A DNA stretch of 61,118 bases from Pseudorhizobium endolithicum (GCF_902153245.2 NZ_CABFWF030000002.1:2420-63537); one strand, 5' to 3'; counted from the first letter of the stretch, positions 11,076 to 21,065 are shown. The notes: a model not told the origin generated them from the sequence alone. Made by a program: numbers and translations.

Positions 11076-11095
11076 AGGGCGGCGAAAGCCGCCCT
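11076..11095 (+). other. hairpin between ctaE and surf1
   Basis: An 8-bp stem (11076-11083 with 11088-11095) closes a GAAA tetraloop. It is followed by TTCTGCTTT rather than a clean T-run, so it is at most a weak terminator. It may separate structural-gene messages from surf1. Confidence 0.5.
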
Positions 11096-11133
11096 TCTGC
11101 TTTCGAGACCTGCATGGGACGGGCATTGAACCG

Positions 11134-11895
11134 ATGAATGAGAATACGAAATTTCAGTCCACGAGCCGCATCAAGTCCGTGGTGACGGCTGCTCTCATTC
11201 TCCTCGTCCTTGCCATCCTTCTCTCCCTCGGCACATGGCAGGCCCAGCGGCTTGTCTGGAAAGAGCAGCTCCTGGCCGACATCGCAGAGCGGCGCCACGC
11301 GCCGCCCGCGACCACGGCGGAAATCGAAGCTCTGCTTGCCGGCGGGGAGGACATCGAATACCGGACCATGAAGGCGACCGGTACCTTCGACCATGCGCGT
11401 GAGCGGCACTTCTTCGCCACCCACGAGGGCCGGACGGGCTTCTACGTCTATACGCCGCTGACGCTCGACGACGGGAGCATGCTTTTCGTCAACCGCGGCT
11501 TCGTTCCCTACGAGATGAAGGACCCGTCATCGCGCCAGGCGGGGCAGGTGGGAGGCGAGGTCGCGCTCACGGGGTACGCCCGCGCGGAACTCTCGGAAAA
11601 GCCTTCGGCCATCGTCCCGGACAATGCCCTCGACAAGAACCTGTTCTACTGGAAGGACCTGTCCGCCATGGCGGCCTCGACCGGGCTTTCCCGCGAGGAC
11701 GTCCTGCCTTTCTTCATGGATCTGGATGCCGCGCAGGCCAATCCCGGAGGCTGGCCGCAAGGGGGCGTCACGCAGTTCTCGCTGCCGAACAACCACCTGC
11801 AATATGCGGTCACCTGGTACGGGCTCGCGGCCGCGTTGCTTGCCGTGGTCGCAGGGGTCTGGTGGCGCCGCCGCAGGGGCTCCGACGGCACCTGA
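11134..11895 (+). CDS. SURF1-family oxidase assembly protein
   Basis: The 253-residue protein has the SURF1 plan: an N-terminal helix ending LSLGTWQAQRLVWKEQL, a periplasmic domain (EYRTMKATGTFDH, GFYVYTPL, FVNRGFVP), and a C-terminal helix LQYAVTWYGLAAALLAVVAGVWW. SURF1/Shy1 proteins help insert haem a into subunit I. Its place at the end of the cta genes supports this. Confidence 0.95.
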   Translation: MNENTKFQSTSRIKSVVTAALILLVLAILLSLGTWQAQRLVWKEQLLADIAERRHAPPATTAEIEALLAGGEDIEYRTMKATGTFDHARERHFFATHEGRTGFYVYTPLTLDDGSMLFVNRGFVPYEMKDPSSRQAGQVGGEVALTGYARAELSEKPSAIVPDNALDKNLFYWKDLSAMAASTGLSREDVLPFFMDLDAAQANPGGWPQGGVTQFSLPNNHLQYAVTWYGLAAALLAVVAGVWWRRRRGSDGT

Positions 11896-11970
11896 CCAAG
11901 TTTTGCTTGGCGGCGGGCGGAGCGCTCGCCTATATGAACGACACCATCATCCAACAGCCCGCGGAACGGA

Positions 11971-12987
11971 ATGAATATCCAGTTTGACCATCAAGGCGCA
12001 AAGCCACCGCTGACCATCCGCCTCTGCGGCCCACGCGGCTTTTGTGCCGGCGTCGACCGCGCGATCCAGATCGTCGTGCTGGCGTTGAAGGCCTATGGGG
12101 CTCCCGTCTACGTCCGGCATGAGATCGTCCACAACCGATACGTGGTCGAGGGGCTGGAGGCCAAGGGTGCCGTGTTCGTCGAGGAGCTGGACGAGATCCC
12201 GCCGGAGCACCGCAATCAGCCGGTGGTGTTTTCAGCGCATGGCGTGCCCAAGTCCGTGCCGGCGGATGCCCAGGCCCGCAACCTCTTCTATCTGGACGCG
12301 ACCTGCCCGCTGGTGTCGAAGGTGCACAAGCAGGCGATGCGCCATCAGCGCCTCGGCCGCCACGTCATCCTGATCGGCCATGCCGGCCATCCTGAAGTGA
12401 TCGGCACCATGGGGCAGTTGCCGGAGGGCACCGTTTCTCTGGTCGAGACGGTCGAGGATGCCGAGGTCTATGTGCCGGCCGATCCGGACAATCTCGGCTT
12501 CGTCACCCAGACGACGCTCTCCGTCGACGATACGGCAGGCGTGATCGCCAAGCTGCAGGAGCGCTTCCCCAACCTGCAGGCGCCGGCGGCGGATTCCATC
12601 TGCTATGCCACGACCAACCGCCAAGAAGCCGTGAAGGAGGCCGCGCCCGGGTGCGATCTCTTTATCGTCGTCGGAGCTCCGAACTCGTCCAATTCGAAGC
12701 GACTGGTGGAGGTGGCATTGCGAGCGGGCGCAAGGCGCTCGCTGTTGGTCCAGCGTGCCGCGGAACTGGATTGGGAGGAGATCGGTGAGGTTTCCACGCT
12801 GGGGATTTCCGCCGGCGCTTCCGCCCCCGAGGTCATCGTGGACGAGATCATTGAGGCTTTCCGTGGCCGCTACGATGCGACGGTGGAACTGGCGATCACC
12901 GCGGAAGAGACCGAAAACTTCCTCGTCAATCGTGAACTGCGCGGGGTGCCGCTCACGCGTGAAGACATGGCTTTCGTGAACGGATGA
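11971..12987 (+). CDS. ispH: 4-hydroxy-3-methylbut-2-enyl diphosphate reductase
   Basis: Last enzyme of the MEP isoprenoid pathway; it reduces HMBPP to IPP and DMAPP with a [4Fe-4S] cluster. The three cluster cysteines appear in [29 protein letters not shown] and [14 protein letters not shown]. Also seen: [35 protein letters not shown] and [13 protein letters not shown]. Length 338 is usual. An inverted repeat without T-run at 13029-13044 lies between this gene and thrB. Confidence 0.98.
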   Translation: MNIQFDHQGAKPPLTIRLCGPRGFCAGVDRAIQIVVLALKAYGAPVYVRHEIVHNRYVVEGLEAKGAVFVEELDEIPPEHRNQPVVFSAHGVPKSVPADAQARNLFYLDATCPLVSKVHKQAMRHQRLGRHVILIGHAGHPEVIGTMGQLPEGTVSLVETVEDAEVYVPADPDNLGFVTQTTLSVDDTAGVIAKLQERFPNLQAPAADSICYATTNRQEAVKEAAPGCDLFIVVGAPNSSNSKRLVEVALRAGARRSLLVQRAAELDWEEIGEVSTLGISAGASAPEVIVDEIIEAFRGRYDATVELAITAEETENFLVNRELRGVPLTREDMAFVNG

Positions 12988-13070
12988 CTTTTCTGCCGCC
13001 GGCAGGATAGTGTAGCGCCGATTCTGCCGGGCGCCTCAGCGCCCGCGACCGTTCATTGCGAGAGACAGCC

Positions 13071-14048
13071 TTGGCCGTTTATACCGACATCACCGAAGAC
13101 GATCTCAAAGATTTCCTGACCCAGTACGACGTCGGTGAACTTACATCCTACAAGGGCATCGCCGAAGGCGTCGAGAATTCGAACTTCCTGCTGCATACCA
13201 GCCGTGAGCCCCTCATCCTCACCCTTTACGAGAAACGGGTGGAAAAGGCGGACCTGCCGTTCTTTCTCGGCCTGATGCAGCACCTTGCCGCCCGGGGCCT
13301 TTCCTGTCCGCTGCCGCTGCCGCGCAAGGACGGTGCGCTTCTGGGCGAACTCTCCGGCCGTCCGGCCGCCTTGATCTCCTTCCTCGAAGGAATGTGGCTC
13401 AGGAAGCCGGAAGCAAGGCACTGCCGTGAGGTCGGCCAGGCACTGGCAAGGATGCATCTTGCTGGGGAAGGCTTCGCGCTGAAGCGCCCTAACGCCCTTT
13501 CGCTGGAGGGGTGGAAGAGCCTCTGGCAGAAGTCCGCCGCCCGCGCCGACGAGGTGGAACCGGGGCTCCGGGAGGAGATCGGCGCGGAGCTCGCCTTCCT
13601 GGAAGGACAATGGCCGCAAGACCTGCCCGCCGGCGTCATCCATGCCGATCTCTTCCAGGACAACGTCTTCTTCCTCGGCGACGAGCTTTCCGGCCTGATC
13701 GACTTCTACTTCGCCTGCAACGATATGTTCGCCTACGACGTCTCCATCTGCCTCAATGCCTGGTGCTTCGAGAAGGACGGCGCCTACAACCTGACGAAAG
13801 GTATGGCGCTGCTGGAGGGATACGATGCTGTCCGCCCGCTTCTGCCGCAGGAGAGGCAGGCGCTGCCCGTCCTCTGCCGGGGATCGGCGGTCCGCTTCTT
13901 CCTGACGAGGCTCTACGACTGGCTGACGACCCCGGAAGGCGCTCTCGTGGTCAAGAAGGATCCGCTCGAATACCTGCGGAAGCTGCGTTTCCACCGATCC
14001 ATCGCCTCCAGCGTGGAATATGGGCTGAAAGTGGAGACCGGCGCATGA
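13071..14048 (+). CDS. thrB: homoserine kinase (ThrB, aminoglycoside-phosphotransferase fold)
   Basis: Phosphorylates homoserine for threonine synthesis; the rhizobial type belongs to the choline/aminoglycoside kinase fold rather than the GHMP family. Visible: [26 protein letters not shown] (ATP Lys region), [11 protein letters not shown], the catalytic loop [14 protein letters not shown] and the metal Asp in [13 protein letters not shown] choose TTG 13071 ([12 protein letters not shown]), which fits the family N-terminus; TTG 13056 is a less likely start. The stop overlaps rnhA (ATGA). thrC lies 8 kb away. Confidence 0.95.
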   Translation: MAVYTDITEDDLKDFLTQYDVGELTSYKGIAEGVENSNFLLHTSREPLILTLYEKRVEKADLPFFLGLMQHLAARGLSCPLPLPRKDGALLGELSGRPAALISFLEGMWLRKPEARHCREVGQALARMHLAGEGFALKRPNALSLEGWKSLWQKSAARADEVEPGLREEIGAELAFLEGQWPQDLPAGVIHADLFQDNVFFLGDELSGLIDFYFACNDMFAYDVSICLNAWCFEKDGAYNLTKGMALLEGYDAVRPLLPQERQALPVLCRGSAVRFFLTRLYDWLTTPEGALVVKKDPLEYLRKLRFHRSIASSVEYGLKVETGA

Positions 14049-14485
14049 AGCACGTGGACATCTTCACCGATGGTGCATGCTCCGGCAATCCGGGACCGGG
14101 CGGCTGGGGAGCGATCCTCCGTTACGGTGAGACCGAAAAGGAAATGTTCGGCGGCGAGGCGGCGACGACCAACAACCGCATGGAACTGATGGCTGCCATC
14201 CAGGCGCTGACCGCGTTGAAGACCCCGTGCGAAGTCGATCTCTATACCGACAGCGCCTACGTCAAGGACGGCATCTCCAAGTGGATCTTCGGCTGGAAGA
14301 GGAACGGCTGGAAGACGGCCGACAAGAAGCCGGTCAAGAATGCCGAACTGTGGCAGCAACTGGAAGAAGCGCGCAACAAGCACAAGGTGACGCTGCACTG
14401 GATCAAGGGCCATGCCGGCCATCCGGAGAACGAGCGGGCCGACGAACTCGCGCGCCTCGGCATGGCGCCGTTCAAGAAGCGGTAG
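14045..14485 (+). CDS. rnhA: ribonuclease HI
   Basis: Degrades RNA in RNA-DNA hybrids. The DEDD catalytic set is visible: [19 protein letters not shown] (Asp), [13 protein letters not shown] (Glu), [13 protein letters not shown] (Asp) and the late Asp in [12 protein letters not shown]. The basic protrusion [16 protein letters not shown] and HWIKGHAGH are present. At 146 residues it is standard length. It starts at ATG 14045 within the thrB stop. Confidence 0.98.
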   Translation: MKHVDIFTDGACSGNPGPGGWGAILRYGETEKEMFGGEAATTNNRMELMAAIQALTALKTPCEVDLYTDSAYVKDGISKWIFGWKRNGWKTADKKPVKNAELWQQLEEARNKHKVTLHWIKGHAGHPENERADELARLGMAPFKKR

Positions 14486-14569
14486 GATACTGCGCGGAAC
14501 GGGGCGTTTTCATGTTGCCGTGACCGCTTCCATACCTATCCTGCTCGCTCACGGATTCGGGAGGTAACG

Positions 14570-14878
14570 ATGATCCTTCATTGCGTTTTCTTGCGGTTCA
14601 AGTCTGCGATGCAGGCATCGGAGAAGCAGGCGATCTACGATTCGATCGCCGCCTTGCGCAATGTCGTTCCGGGAATCCTCGAGGTGAAATCCGGCCCCAA
14701 TGTTTCGCCGGAGGGACTGAACGGCGGCTTCAGGGACGGCTTTATCGTGTCATTCGAGAACGCCGAGGCGCGCGATGCCTATCTTGTGCATCCGGATCAC
14801 GTGGCGGTCGGAGACCGGATCGTCGCCTCGACCGATGGCGGGCTTGCGGGTCTGATGGTCTTCGACATGGACATATGA
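14570..14878 (+). CDS. Dabb (stress-responsive A/B barrel) domain protein
   Basis: A 102-residue protein starts MILHCVFLRFK and shows the Dabb pattern: hydrophobic strand, helix (EKQAIYDSIAAL), VVPGILEVKSGPN, FIVSFENAEARDAYLVHPDHV. Such dimeric ferredoxin-like barrels have varied roles; none can be assigned here. GGGAGG precedes the ATG closely. Confidence 0.8.
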   Translation: MILHCVFLRFKSAMQASEKQAIYDSIAALRNVVPGILEVKSGPNVSPEGLNGGFRDGFIVSFENAEARDAYLVHPDHVAVGDRIVASTDGGLAGLMVFDMDI

Positions 14879-14924
14879 CAAGGCAGCCTTTCGGCCCCCT
14901 TCGATACACAGCCCCGCCTCGGCC

Positions 14925-15410
14925 TTACAACTGTTCGATCATCGCCGCAGCGCCCGAGACCGTCGCCTGGCCGGGGCTTTCCTCGATGTTGAGGGACTTC
15001 ACCACGCCGTCTTCGACGAGCATCGAATACCGTTTGGAACGGATGCCGAGGCCGCCGGCCGAAAGGTCGACGTCGAGGCCGAGCGCCTTCGTGAACGACG
15101 CATTCCAGTCCGCCAGGAAGTGGATCTTGCCTGCGGCGCCGGACGATTGGGCCCAGGCGCCCATCACATGCCAGTCATTGACGGCGACGACTGCGATATC
15201 GTCCACGCCGCGGGCAAGAATGGTATCGCGGTTTTCAAGATAGCCGGGAAGGTGATTGAGCGAACAGGTGGGCGTGAAGGCGCCCGGCACGGCGAAAAGG
15301 ACGACCCGTTTGCCCTTGAAGATATCGTCGGTCGTGACCTCGACGGGACCGTCGGCGGTCTTCTCCTTGAAGGTGGCGCTTGGCAGCCTGTCGCCGATCG
15401 CGATCGTCAT
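14925..15410 (-). CDS. peroxiredoxin (Prx5/PMP20 type)
   Basis: Thiol peroxidase of 161 residues. FAVPGAFTPTCSLNHLPGY contains the peroxidatic Cys with the Prx5 signature, and VAVNDWHVMGAW and FLADWNASFTKALGL are typical. There is no obvious second resolving cysteine in the usual place, so it may use an external thiol (glutaredoxin or glutathione). Start ATG 15410 follows GGAG at 6 nt; ATG 15416 is less well placed. Confidence 0.93.
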   Translation of the reverse strand: MTIAIGDRLPSATFKEKTADGPVEVTTDDIFKGKRVVLFAVPGAFTPTCSLNHLPGYLENRDTILARGVDDIAVVAVNDWHVMGAWAQSSGAAGKIHFLADWNASFTKALGLDVDLSAGGLGIRSKRYSMLVEDGVVKSLNIEESPGQATVSGAAAMIEQL

Positions 15411-15465
15411 GAACATCTCCTGATTACCCGGCGCTCCGGCGCCATGCGGGCACTATAGATGGCGA

Positions 15466-16314
15466 TCACTCGAACGCAAGCGAGGTCTCCATGGCGCGAT
15501 CCCCGGCGATCACGAGGACGCCCCAGGTCTTGCCGCTTACCTCGTAGTCCGGCGGCAGTTTCCCGATCGGGATCTCCATCGAGTAATGCCGGCCGTTCTT
15601 CTTCACGTCTTTGCTGTCGAGGAAGGCATGTCCCTCCGGACCCGTCACGATGACCTGCGGGGCCTCGGCGGTGTCCGCCGGCAGGCGGAGCTCGAGCTGA
15701 AGCATGTTGTCAGCCGTCAGCGTGTGGTCGGTTACCGCGAACTCGCTGGAGGGGGCCTCCGGCAGCTGCGTCCCCGCCGAGGCCAGAAGCATCGCCTCTT
15801 CCATTGAATGCTGCGCATCGCCGAGATCGAGGGCGAAGTTGGCCTGGAAGGGGATGCAGATGTTGCGGCAAAGGCCGACGAAGGCCGAGACGCCGACCTC
15901 GACCGACTTGCCGGCGTCCTCCACCTTCAGTTCGAAGGGAAGGGTGACGGGATGGTCGTAGCCGATATCCCGCAGCTCGCCGCTGGTGATCCGTTTCGGC
16001 ACCGGATAGGCCAGCTTCTTGAGGCTTACCCCGGCTTCTTCCGGCAAGATCAGCTGCGGCGGAATGCCGGCATCCCCCGGTTCCCGCCAATAGGTGATCC
16101 AGCCCGGCTTCGGTTCGATCTGAAGGGCGCCACGCACCGTTCCATCGCTGGCCGGGGGCAGGGCGATCAGGCGCATCCGCCCGCCCTCGTTGGAAGCCCA
16201 GGGCGTCGTCTCTGCCCGGCCTGCCGTCGCTCCGGCGAAAGCAAGAACCAGAGCGAGCGGCAGCCACCTGAACGGAGCGCTCGCGAAACTGTGTCCGGCT
16301 GCAACTGTTTTCAT
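15466..16314 (-). CDS. secreted protein-disulfide reductase DsbD/ScsB N-terminal-like domain protein
   Basis: The 282-residue protein has a signal peptide (to about AGRAE), then a beta-rich domain with GWITYWREPGDAGIPP and a CxxxC pair in GLCRNICIPFQA. This matches the periplasmic N-terminal domain of DsbD/ScsB, which passes electrons from the membrane part to periplasmic thiol proteins. The transmembrane and thioredoxin parts are absent, so it is a stand-alone domain; partners unknown. Confidence 0.78.
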   Translation of the reverse strand: MKTVAAGHSFASAPFRWLPLALVLAFAGATAGRAETTPWASNEGGRMRLIALPPASDGTVRGALQIEPKPGWITYWREPGDAGIPPQLILPEEAGVSLKKLAYPVPKRITSGELRDIGYDHPVTLPFELKVEDAGKSVEVGVSAFVGLCRNICIPFQANFALDLGDAQHSMEEAMLLASAGTQLPEAPSSEFAVTDHTLTADNMLQLELRLPADTAEAPQVIVTGPEGHAFLDSKDVKKNGRHYSMEIPIGKLPPDYEVSGKTWGVLVIAGDRAMETSLAFE

Positions 16315-16471
16315 GGGTGCAAAGCTCTACCTCAAGCGGATGGGGCAGGCCAGCGGCAAGATCCGGGCGGCGATCATTTTCGGTTGATTGCAGTGGAGCA
16401 GTGCCCCATCTTGGTACGAAGAGCAGTCCGTTGCCGCCTGACCGGCCAGCGGACGGGCGAAGGAGGTCTGA

Positions 16472-17077
16472 ATGGTCGTGACTAGTCTCCGGGATACGGG
16501 CGAGAGGGGCTTCCTCGACGGCCAGTTCCTGATCGCCATGCCGGGGCTGCAGGACGGCAACTTCGTCCGGTCGGTTATCTACGTCTGCGCCCACTCACCG
16601 GCGGGTGCGATGGGCTTCATCATCAACAGGGCGCAGCCCATATCCTTCGTCGATCTCCTGCTGCATCTCGAACTGATGGAGAAGGACGAGATCGCCACCC
16701 TTCCCGAAACTGCCCGCCGCGTGCCGGTTCTCATGGGCGGGCCGGTGGAGACCGGGCGCGGCTTCGTCCTCCACACCGAGGATTATGTCAGCGACTCCAG
16801 CATTCCCATGAATGACGATATCTCGCTGACGGCTACCCTCGATATCGTGCGCGCCATCAGCGAGGGGCGGGGCCCGCAGCGGGCGACGATGTTGCTTGGC
16901 TATGCCGGCTGGGGGCCAGGGCAGCTGGAGCTCGAACTCGCCAACAACGGTTGGCTGAACTGTCCGGCCGTCGACGACCTGATCTTCGATACGGCGCTCG
17001 ACAGCAAGTATGATCGCGCTCTCGCGTTGATGGGCATCACGCCCGAGGCGCTGTCGCCCGATGCAGGTCACGCCTGA
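16472..17077 (+). CDS. YqgE/AlgH (UPF0301) family protein
   Basis: The 201-residue protein has [77 protein letters not shown] and the closing region of this conserved family. The biochemical role is unknown. AGGAGG lies 5 nt before ATG 16472. Confidence 0.93.
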   Translation: MVVTSLRDTGERGFLDGQFLIAMPGLQDGNFVRSVIYVCAHSPAGAMGFIINRAQPISFVDLLLHLELMEKDEIATLPETARRVPVLMGGPVETGRGFVLHTEDYVSDSSIPMNDDISLTATLDIVRAISEGRGPQRATMLLGYAGWGPGQLELELANNGWLNCPAVDDLIFDTALDSKYDRALALMGITPEALSPDAGHA

Positions 17078-17162
17078 CGTTCCGCGACATTGAGGAACGA
17101 AGCGGCCTCTGCCGCGTTCTCTGGACAGATGGCAATCTTGCCATGGTGAAAGGAGTTCACAG

Positions 17163-17354
17163 ATGGGTAGCACGAGCGACAAGATGGCGGGCAAGGCCAA
17201 CGAGATGGCCGGCAAGGCCCAGCAGGCCGCCGGAGACGCCATGAACGACCGTGAGATGGAAGCGCGCGGCGCAGCGCGCGAGGCAAAGGGTCATGGCCAG
17301 CAGGCGAAGGGTGAATTCAAGGAAGGTGTGAAGAACATCGTCGATCGCGCCTGA
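17163..17354 (+). CDS. CsbD-family stress protein
   Basis: A 63-residue, very hydrophilic protein of repeated Lys/Ala/Glu helices (SDKMAGKANEMAGKAQQAAG). It fits the CsbD family, often induced by envelope or general stress. AGGAG precedes the start. It is followed 24 nt later by a terminator. Confidence 0.85.
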   Translation: MGSTSDKMAGKANEMAGKAQQAAGDAMNDREMEARGAAREAKGHGQQAKGEFKEGVKNIVDRA

Positions 17355-17378
17355 TCCTGTCCCGCATCCTATCGATCA

Positions 17379-17410
17379 ACCCCGCCTCGGTTCCCCCGGG
17401 GCGGGTTTTT
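17379..17410 (+). terminator. rho-independent terminator after csbD-like gene
   Basis: AACCCCGCC pairs with GGGCGGGTT (one bulged C) and the stem runs into TTTTT (17406-17410). It lies between the convergent CsbD and EAL genes. Confidence 0.75.
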
Positions 17411-17427
17411 CGTATGCGGCGCGTGCC

Positions 17428-20334
17428 TCAGGCCCGCTTGGTCAACGGGAACCGTTCCTTGAGAAGGCGCAGGGTCGCCTCGCCGCTGGTCGGTGGCCCG
17501 AACAGGAAGCTCTGGCCGAAGTGGCAGCCCATCTTCGCCAGTTCGGCTGCATCTTCGTCCGTCTCGATCCCCTCGGCGACGACCGACATTTCCAGTGCCC
17601 GTGCCATGGCGATCACCGAGCGCAGAAGCACGGCCCGCCGCTCGCGCACGTCCCGCACCAGCGCCTTGTCCAGCTTGATCGTGTCGAAGGGGAACTGCGT
17701 CAGGTAGGCGAGCGAGGAATAGCCGGTGCCGAAGTCGTCCAGGGCAAGACCGACGCCGATCTCCTTGAGCTTGGTCAGCACCAGTCGCGCCTGCTCCGGG
17801 TTCTCCATCATCACGGACTCGGTCAGCTCCAGCTTGAGCTGCCGCGGGTCGCATTCGCTCTTGGCGAGCAGGGCCCGTACCTCGCTGTAGAGATTGTTGT
17901 TGAGGACCTGCGCGCTGGAGAGATTGACGGACACGAAGATCGGCAGCTCGCCGGTCTGGCGCTGCCAGTCGATGAGATCGGACGAAGCGCGCTCCATCGC
18001 GAACATCCCGAGCGGGCTGATGAGATCGGAGGCCTCGGCGATCGGGATGAAATCCGACGGGGGGATGCTTCCCTTGCGTGGATGATCCCATCGCATGAGC
18101 GCTTCGAAACCCGCGATCTCGCCATCGCTGAGGCGAATGATCGGCTGGTAGGCGAGCGACAGTTCCTTGCGCTCGATGGCGCGGCGCAGGTCCGTTTCGA
18201 TCTGCAGACGGTCGGTGCCGGAAGAGCGGAAGATCGGCCGGAACGGCTCGACGCGGTTTCCGCCGCCCCGCTTGGCGCGGTACATCGCAAGCTCCGCATT
18301 GCTGAGGAGTTCGATGCCGCTTTCCTGCTGGTCCACCCAGGAGGCGAGGCCGATGGATGCCGTCAGGATGATCTCGCGGTTGGCGAAGTTGATGGGCACC
18401 ATGATCGCCTTGGAGACGGCGTCGGCGAAATCGGCGATCTTCACCGGATCCTGTTCGGAAACCAGGATCAGCCCGAACTGATCGCCGGAGAGCCGTGCCA
18501 GCGTGTCCTGCGGGCGCAGCAGGCGTCGCAGCCGGCGCGTCAGCGCGATCAGGATATTGTCCCCCGCAGCGATGCCGAGCGCATCGTTGACCTGCTTGTA
18601 GCGGTCGATATCGATGGACATGACGGTCGGCCGGACGTGTTCGCTCGTCGTAGCGAGCGTCAGCACGGCCTGCAGGCGGTCGAGGAAGACCTGGCGGTTC
18701 GGCAGGCCGGTCAGGTTGTCGTGCATGGCATCCTGGAGGAGCCGCTCGACCGAATTCTTCTGCTCGGTCACGTCGATGATGGTCCCGACGCAGCGGATGA
18801 TCTCGCCGTCGGAGCCGAGCACCGGCCGGGCCCGGATCTGCATCCAGTGGAAATGCCCGTCCTCCGCCCGCACGCGGAATTCATGGCTGAGGCGGCCCCG
18901 TCGATGCTCGAGCAGCACGTCGAGCGTGGCCTTGAAGCGGTCCCGGTCGTCCGGGTGAAGCCGTGGCAGCCAGCCGCGGATGGGGCCGTGCATGGCGCCG
19001 GCGGGAAGGCCGAACCGGAGCGAGATGTCCGGGATCGTCACCACCCGGTCCCGGGAGACGTCCCAGTCCCAGACGGTGTCGCCGGAGCCGGTGAGCGCCA
19101 GCGACTGCCGCTCCAGGTCAGAGAACAGTCCCTGCTGATAGGCGCCGCCCGCAAAGGCGTGCTGCATGACCGTGAAGCCGATCAGCAGGACGATCAGCAC
19201 GAGCCCGCCCCCGAGTGCCGGCTGGATGATGTCGTTGTCCAGTTGCCCGGTGACCGTCAGCCAGCCGCCGAACAGCCAGACGAGGATCAGCGCCCAGGTC
19301 GGCACGAGCAGGATCGCCCGGTCGAAGCGGTTGAGGCCCAGATAGATGATCAGCAGGATGCCGGCCGTCGCCGTCAGCGCGAAGGAAAGGCGGGCAATTC
19401 CGGATGCGATCGAGGGATCGTAGATCGCCACGCCGAACAGGAGTACGAGGCAGAAAATCCACGCAAACGTGGCATAGCCGAGATGGACGTGCCAGCGATT
19501 GAGGTTGAGATAGGTGAAGAGGAAGATCACCAGGCTCGAGGCCAGCGCAACCTCCGCGCAGGCCCGCCATACCCTCTGGTCGCTGGCGGTGATGCTGATC
19601 AGCTTGTCGAGGAAACCGAAGTCGACGCAGATATATGCGAGCACCGCCCAGGCCAGTGCCGCGGCCGCCGGCAGCATCGACGTTCCCTTGACGACGAAGA
19701 GAATGGTGAGGAAGACCGCGAGCAGGCCGGCAATGCCGAGCACGATGCCGCGGTAGAGCGTGAAGGCGTTGACGGTATCCTTGTAGGCGGCCGGTTCCCA
19801 GAGATAGAGCTGCGGCAGGGTCGGCGTCGAAAGCTCCGCGACGAAGGTGATCACCGAGCCTGGATTGAGGGTGATGCGGAAGACGTCGGCATCCGGGCTC
19901 GGCTCCCGGTCGAGCGCGAAGCCCTCGCTCGGCGTGATGGCGATGATCCGCTGGGCGCCCAGGTCGGGCCAGATGAGCTTGGAGCCCACCATGCGGAAAT
20001 GCGGAGCGACGATGACCCGCTCCAGTTGCTCTTCGGAAACGTTCGCGAGCGCGAAGACGGCCCAGTCTCCCTGGTGGGACGGGGAGCTCGATCGGACCTC
20101 GATCCGCCGGCGGATACCGTCGGCCCCGGCGGCAGTGGACACCTGGAAGGCCTCGCCCTGGTTGGTGTAGATGTCCGTCATCTCGGTGAGATCGAGCGCG
20201 GTATCGTCGCGAGAGATCTTCACCGGCTCGGCGGCGCGGGCATACGGAACCTGCAGCATCGATGCCGCGAGCAGGCCAAAGAGCAGCATCAGCATCGTCT
20301 GCAGGAACGTCATGACGGGGATGCGGACGTTCAT
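17428..20334 (-). CDS. membrane sensor with PAS, degenerate GGDEF and EAL domains (probable c-di-GMP phosphodiesterase)
   Basis: 968 residues. In order: signal or first helix (1-34), periplasmic sensor domain (to about 190), seven or so membrane helices (about 193-395), PAS (about 405-525), GGDEF (about 535-700), EAL (about 715-960). The cyclase motif reads SGDQF (616-620) instead of GGDEF, so cyclase activity is unlikely. The EAL side looks intact: FEALMRW (Glu744), ELTES, DDFGTGYS. The net role is probably c-di-GMP hydrolysis, with GGDEF as a possible GTP-binding regulator. Start ATG 20334 overlaps the stop of the GNAT gene (ATGA). Confidence 0.9.
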   Translation of the reverse strand: MNVRIPVMTFLQTMLMLLFGLLAASMLQVPYARAAEPVKISRDDTALDLTEMTDIYTNQGEAFQVSTAAGADGIRRRIEVRSSSPSHQGDWAVFALANVSEEQLERVIVAPHFRMVGSKLIWPDLGAQRIIAITPSEGFALDREPSPDADVFRITLNPGSVITFVAELSTPTLPQLYLWEPAAYKDTVNAFTLYRGIVLGIAGLLAVFLTILFVVKGTSMLPAAAALAWAVLAYICVDFGFLDKLISITASDQRVWRACAEVALASSLVIFLFTYLNLNRWHVHLGYATFAWIFCLVLLFGVAIYDPSIASGIARLSFALTATAGILLIIYLGLNRFDRAILLVPTWALILVWLFGGWLTVTGQLDNDIIQPALGGGLVLIVLLIGFTVMQHAFAGGAYQQGLFSDLERQSLALTGSGDTVWDWDVSRDRVVTIPDISLRFGLPAGAMHGPIRGWLPRLHPDDRDRFKATLDVLLEHRRGRLSHEFRVRAEDGHFHWMQIRARPVLGSDGEIIRCVGTIIDVTEQKNSVERLLQDAMHDNLTGLPNRQVFLDRLQAVLTLATTSEHVRPTVMSIDIDRYKQVNDALGIAAGDNILIALTRRLRRLLRPQDTLARLSGDQFGLILVSEQDPVKIADFADAVSKAIMVPINFANREIILTASIGLASWVDQQESGIELLSNAELAMYRAKRGGGNRVEPFRPIFRSSGTDRLQIETDLRRAIERKELSLAYQPIIRLSDGEIAGFEALMRWDHPRKGSIPPSDFIPIAEASDLISPLGMFAMERASSDLIDWQRQTGELPIFVSVNLSSAQVLNNNLYSEVRALLAKSECDPRQLKLELTESVMMENPEQARLVLTKLKEIGVGLALDDFGTGYSSLAYLTQFPFDTIKLDKALVRDVRERRAVLLRSVIAMARALEMSVVAEGIETDEDAAELAKMGCHFGQSFLFGPPTSGEATLRLLKERFPLTKRA

Positions 20335-20942
20335 GGCCGCGTCATCTTCCCGAATTCGCCATCGTCCGGAAGCCGGGAATACATGACGTGATCGCGCCAT
20401 TCCCCGTTGATCTTGAGATACTTTCGCAACAGGCCTTCTCGCTCGAAGCCGGCCTTCTCCAGTAGCCGGACACTCTTCCAGTTTTCCGGAATACAGGCTG
20501 CTTCAATTCGGTGCAACTGAAGTTGGCCATAGATATAGGGGATGGCGATATTGAGGGCGGCCAGCATGTGCCCCTGGCCGGAATGCCGCTCGCCCATCCA
20601 GTAGCCGATCATGCAGCTCTGCGCCGCACCCTGCCGGATATAGCCGATCGTCAACCCTCCGAGCAGCGTCAGGTCGGGCCGGCTGAATAGCAGCAGAGGG
20701 ACGGCATAGCCGGCACGGTATTCCTCGTTCCCGCGCTTGACCCGCGCCCTGAAGGAGGACTCCGACAGCTCCTCGTCGCGCCAGGTCGGCTCCCACGGCT
20801 GCAGGAAGGCGCGGCTTTCGGCGCGCAGCGCGCGCCATTGGTTGTAGTCGGAGCGCTGGGGGAGGCGGAGCAGATGCCGGTCGCTGTAGATGAGGGGGCC
20901 TTGCGGTTGCCGTGACAAAAACCGAAGGATCGATCCCGTCAT
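20331..20942 (-). CDS. GNAT-family N-acetyltransferase (RimJ/RimL-like)
   Basis: The 203-residue protein has the RimJ-type acetyltransferase pattern: IYSDRHLLRLPQRSDYNQW, IGYWMGERHSGQGHM (acetyl-CoA loop), LHRIEAACIPENWKSVRLLEKAGFEREGLLR. RimJ-like enzymes acetylate N-termini of ribosomal or other proteins; the substrate is unknown. Start chosen at ATG 20942 after GGAGTGGG; the upstream extension to 21056 is unconserved. Translationally coupled to the downstream EAL gene. Confidence 0.9.
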   Translation of the reverse strand: MTGSILRFLSRQPQGPLIYSDRHLLRLPQRSDYNQWRALRAESRAFLQPWEPTWRDEELSESSFRARVKRGNEEYRAGYAVPLLLFSRPDLTLLGGLTIGYIRQGAAQSCMIGYWMGERHSGQGHMLAALNIAIPYIYGQLQLHRIEAACIPENWKSVRLLEKAGFEREGLLRKYLKINGEWRDHVMYSRLPDDGEFGKMTRP

Positions 20943-21065
20943 GTCCCACTCCAGATGTCGTCGAGCGGCTGCTGCGCGCGGTCCGTGCTGAGACCGTCCA
21001 TGAAGGAGGCGGTCGATATGATGGTGCCGGGCGATCGCGGCGAAGGCCGCGTGCACGGCCTTTCG

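Noticed and set aside
13029..13044. GGGCGC-ctca-GCGCCC hairpin between ispH and thrB as a terminator
   Set aside because: Short stem and no T-run; left only as a remark in the ispH entry.
17521..20391. 956-codon plus-strand ORF opposite the EAL gene
   Set aside because: Shadow frame of a GC-rich gene; composition biased to Arg/Asp/Glu/Gly and no ribosome-binding site or motif.
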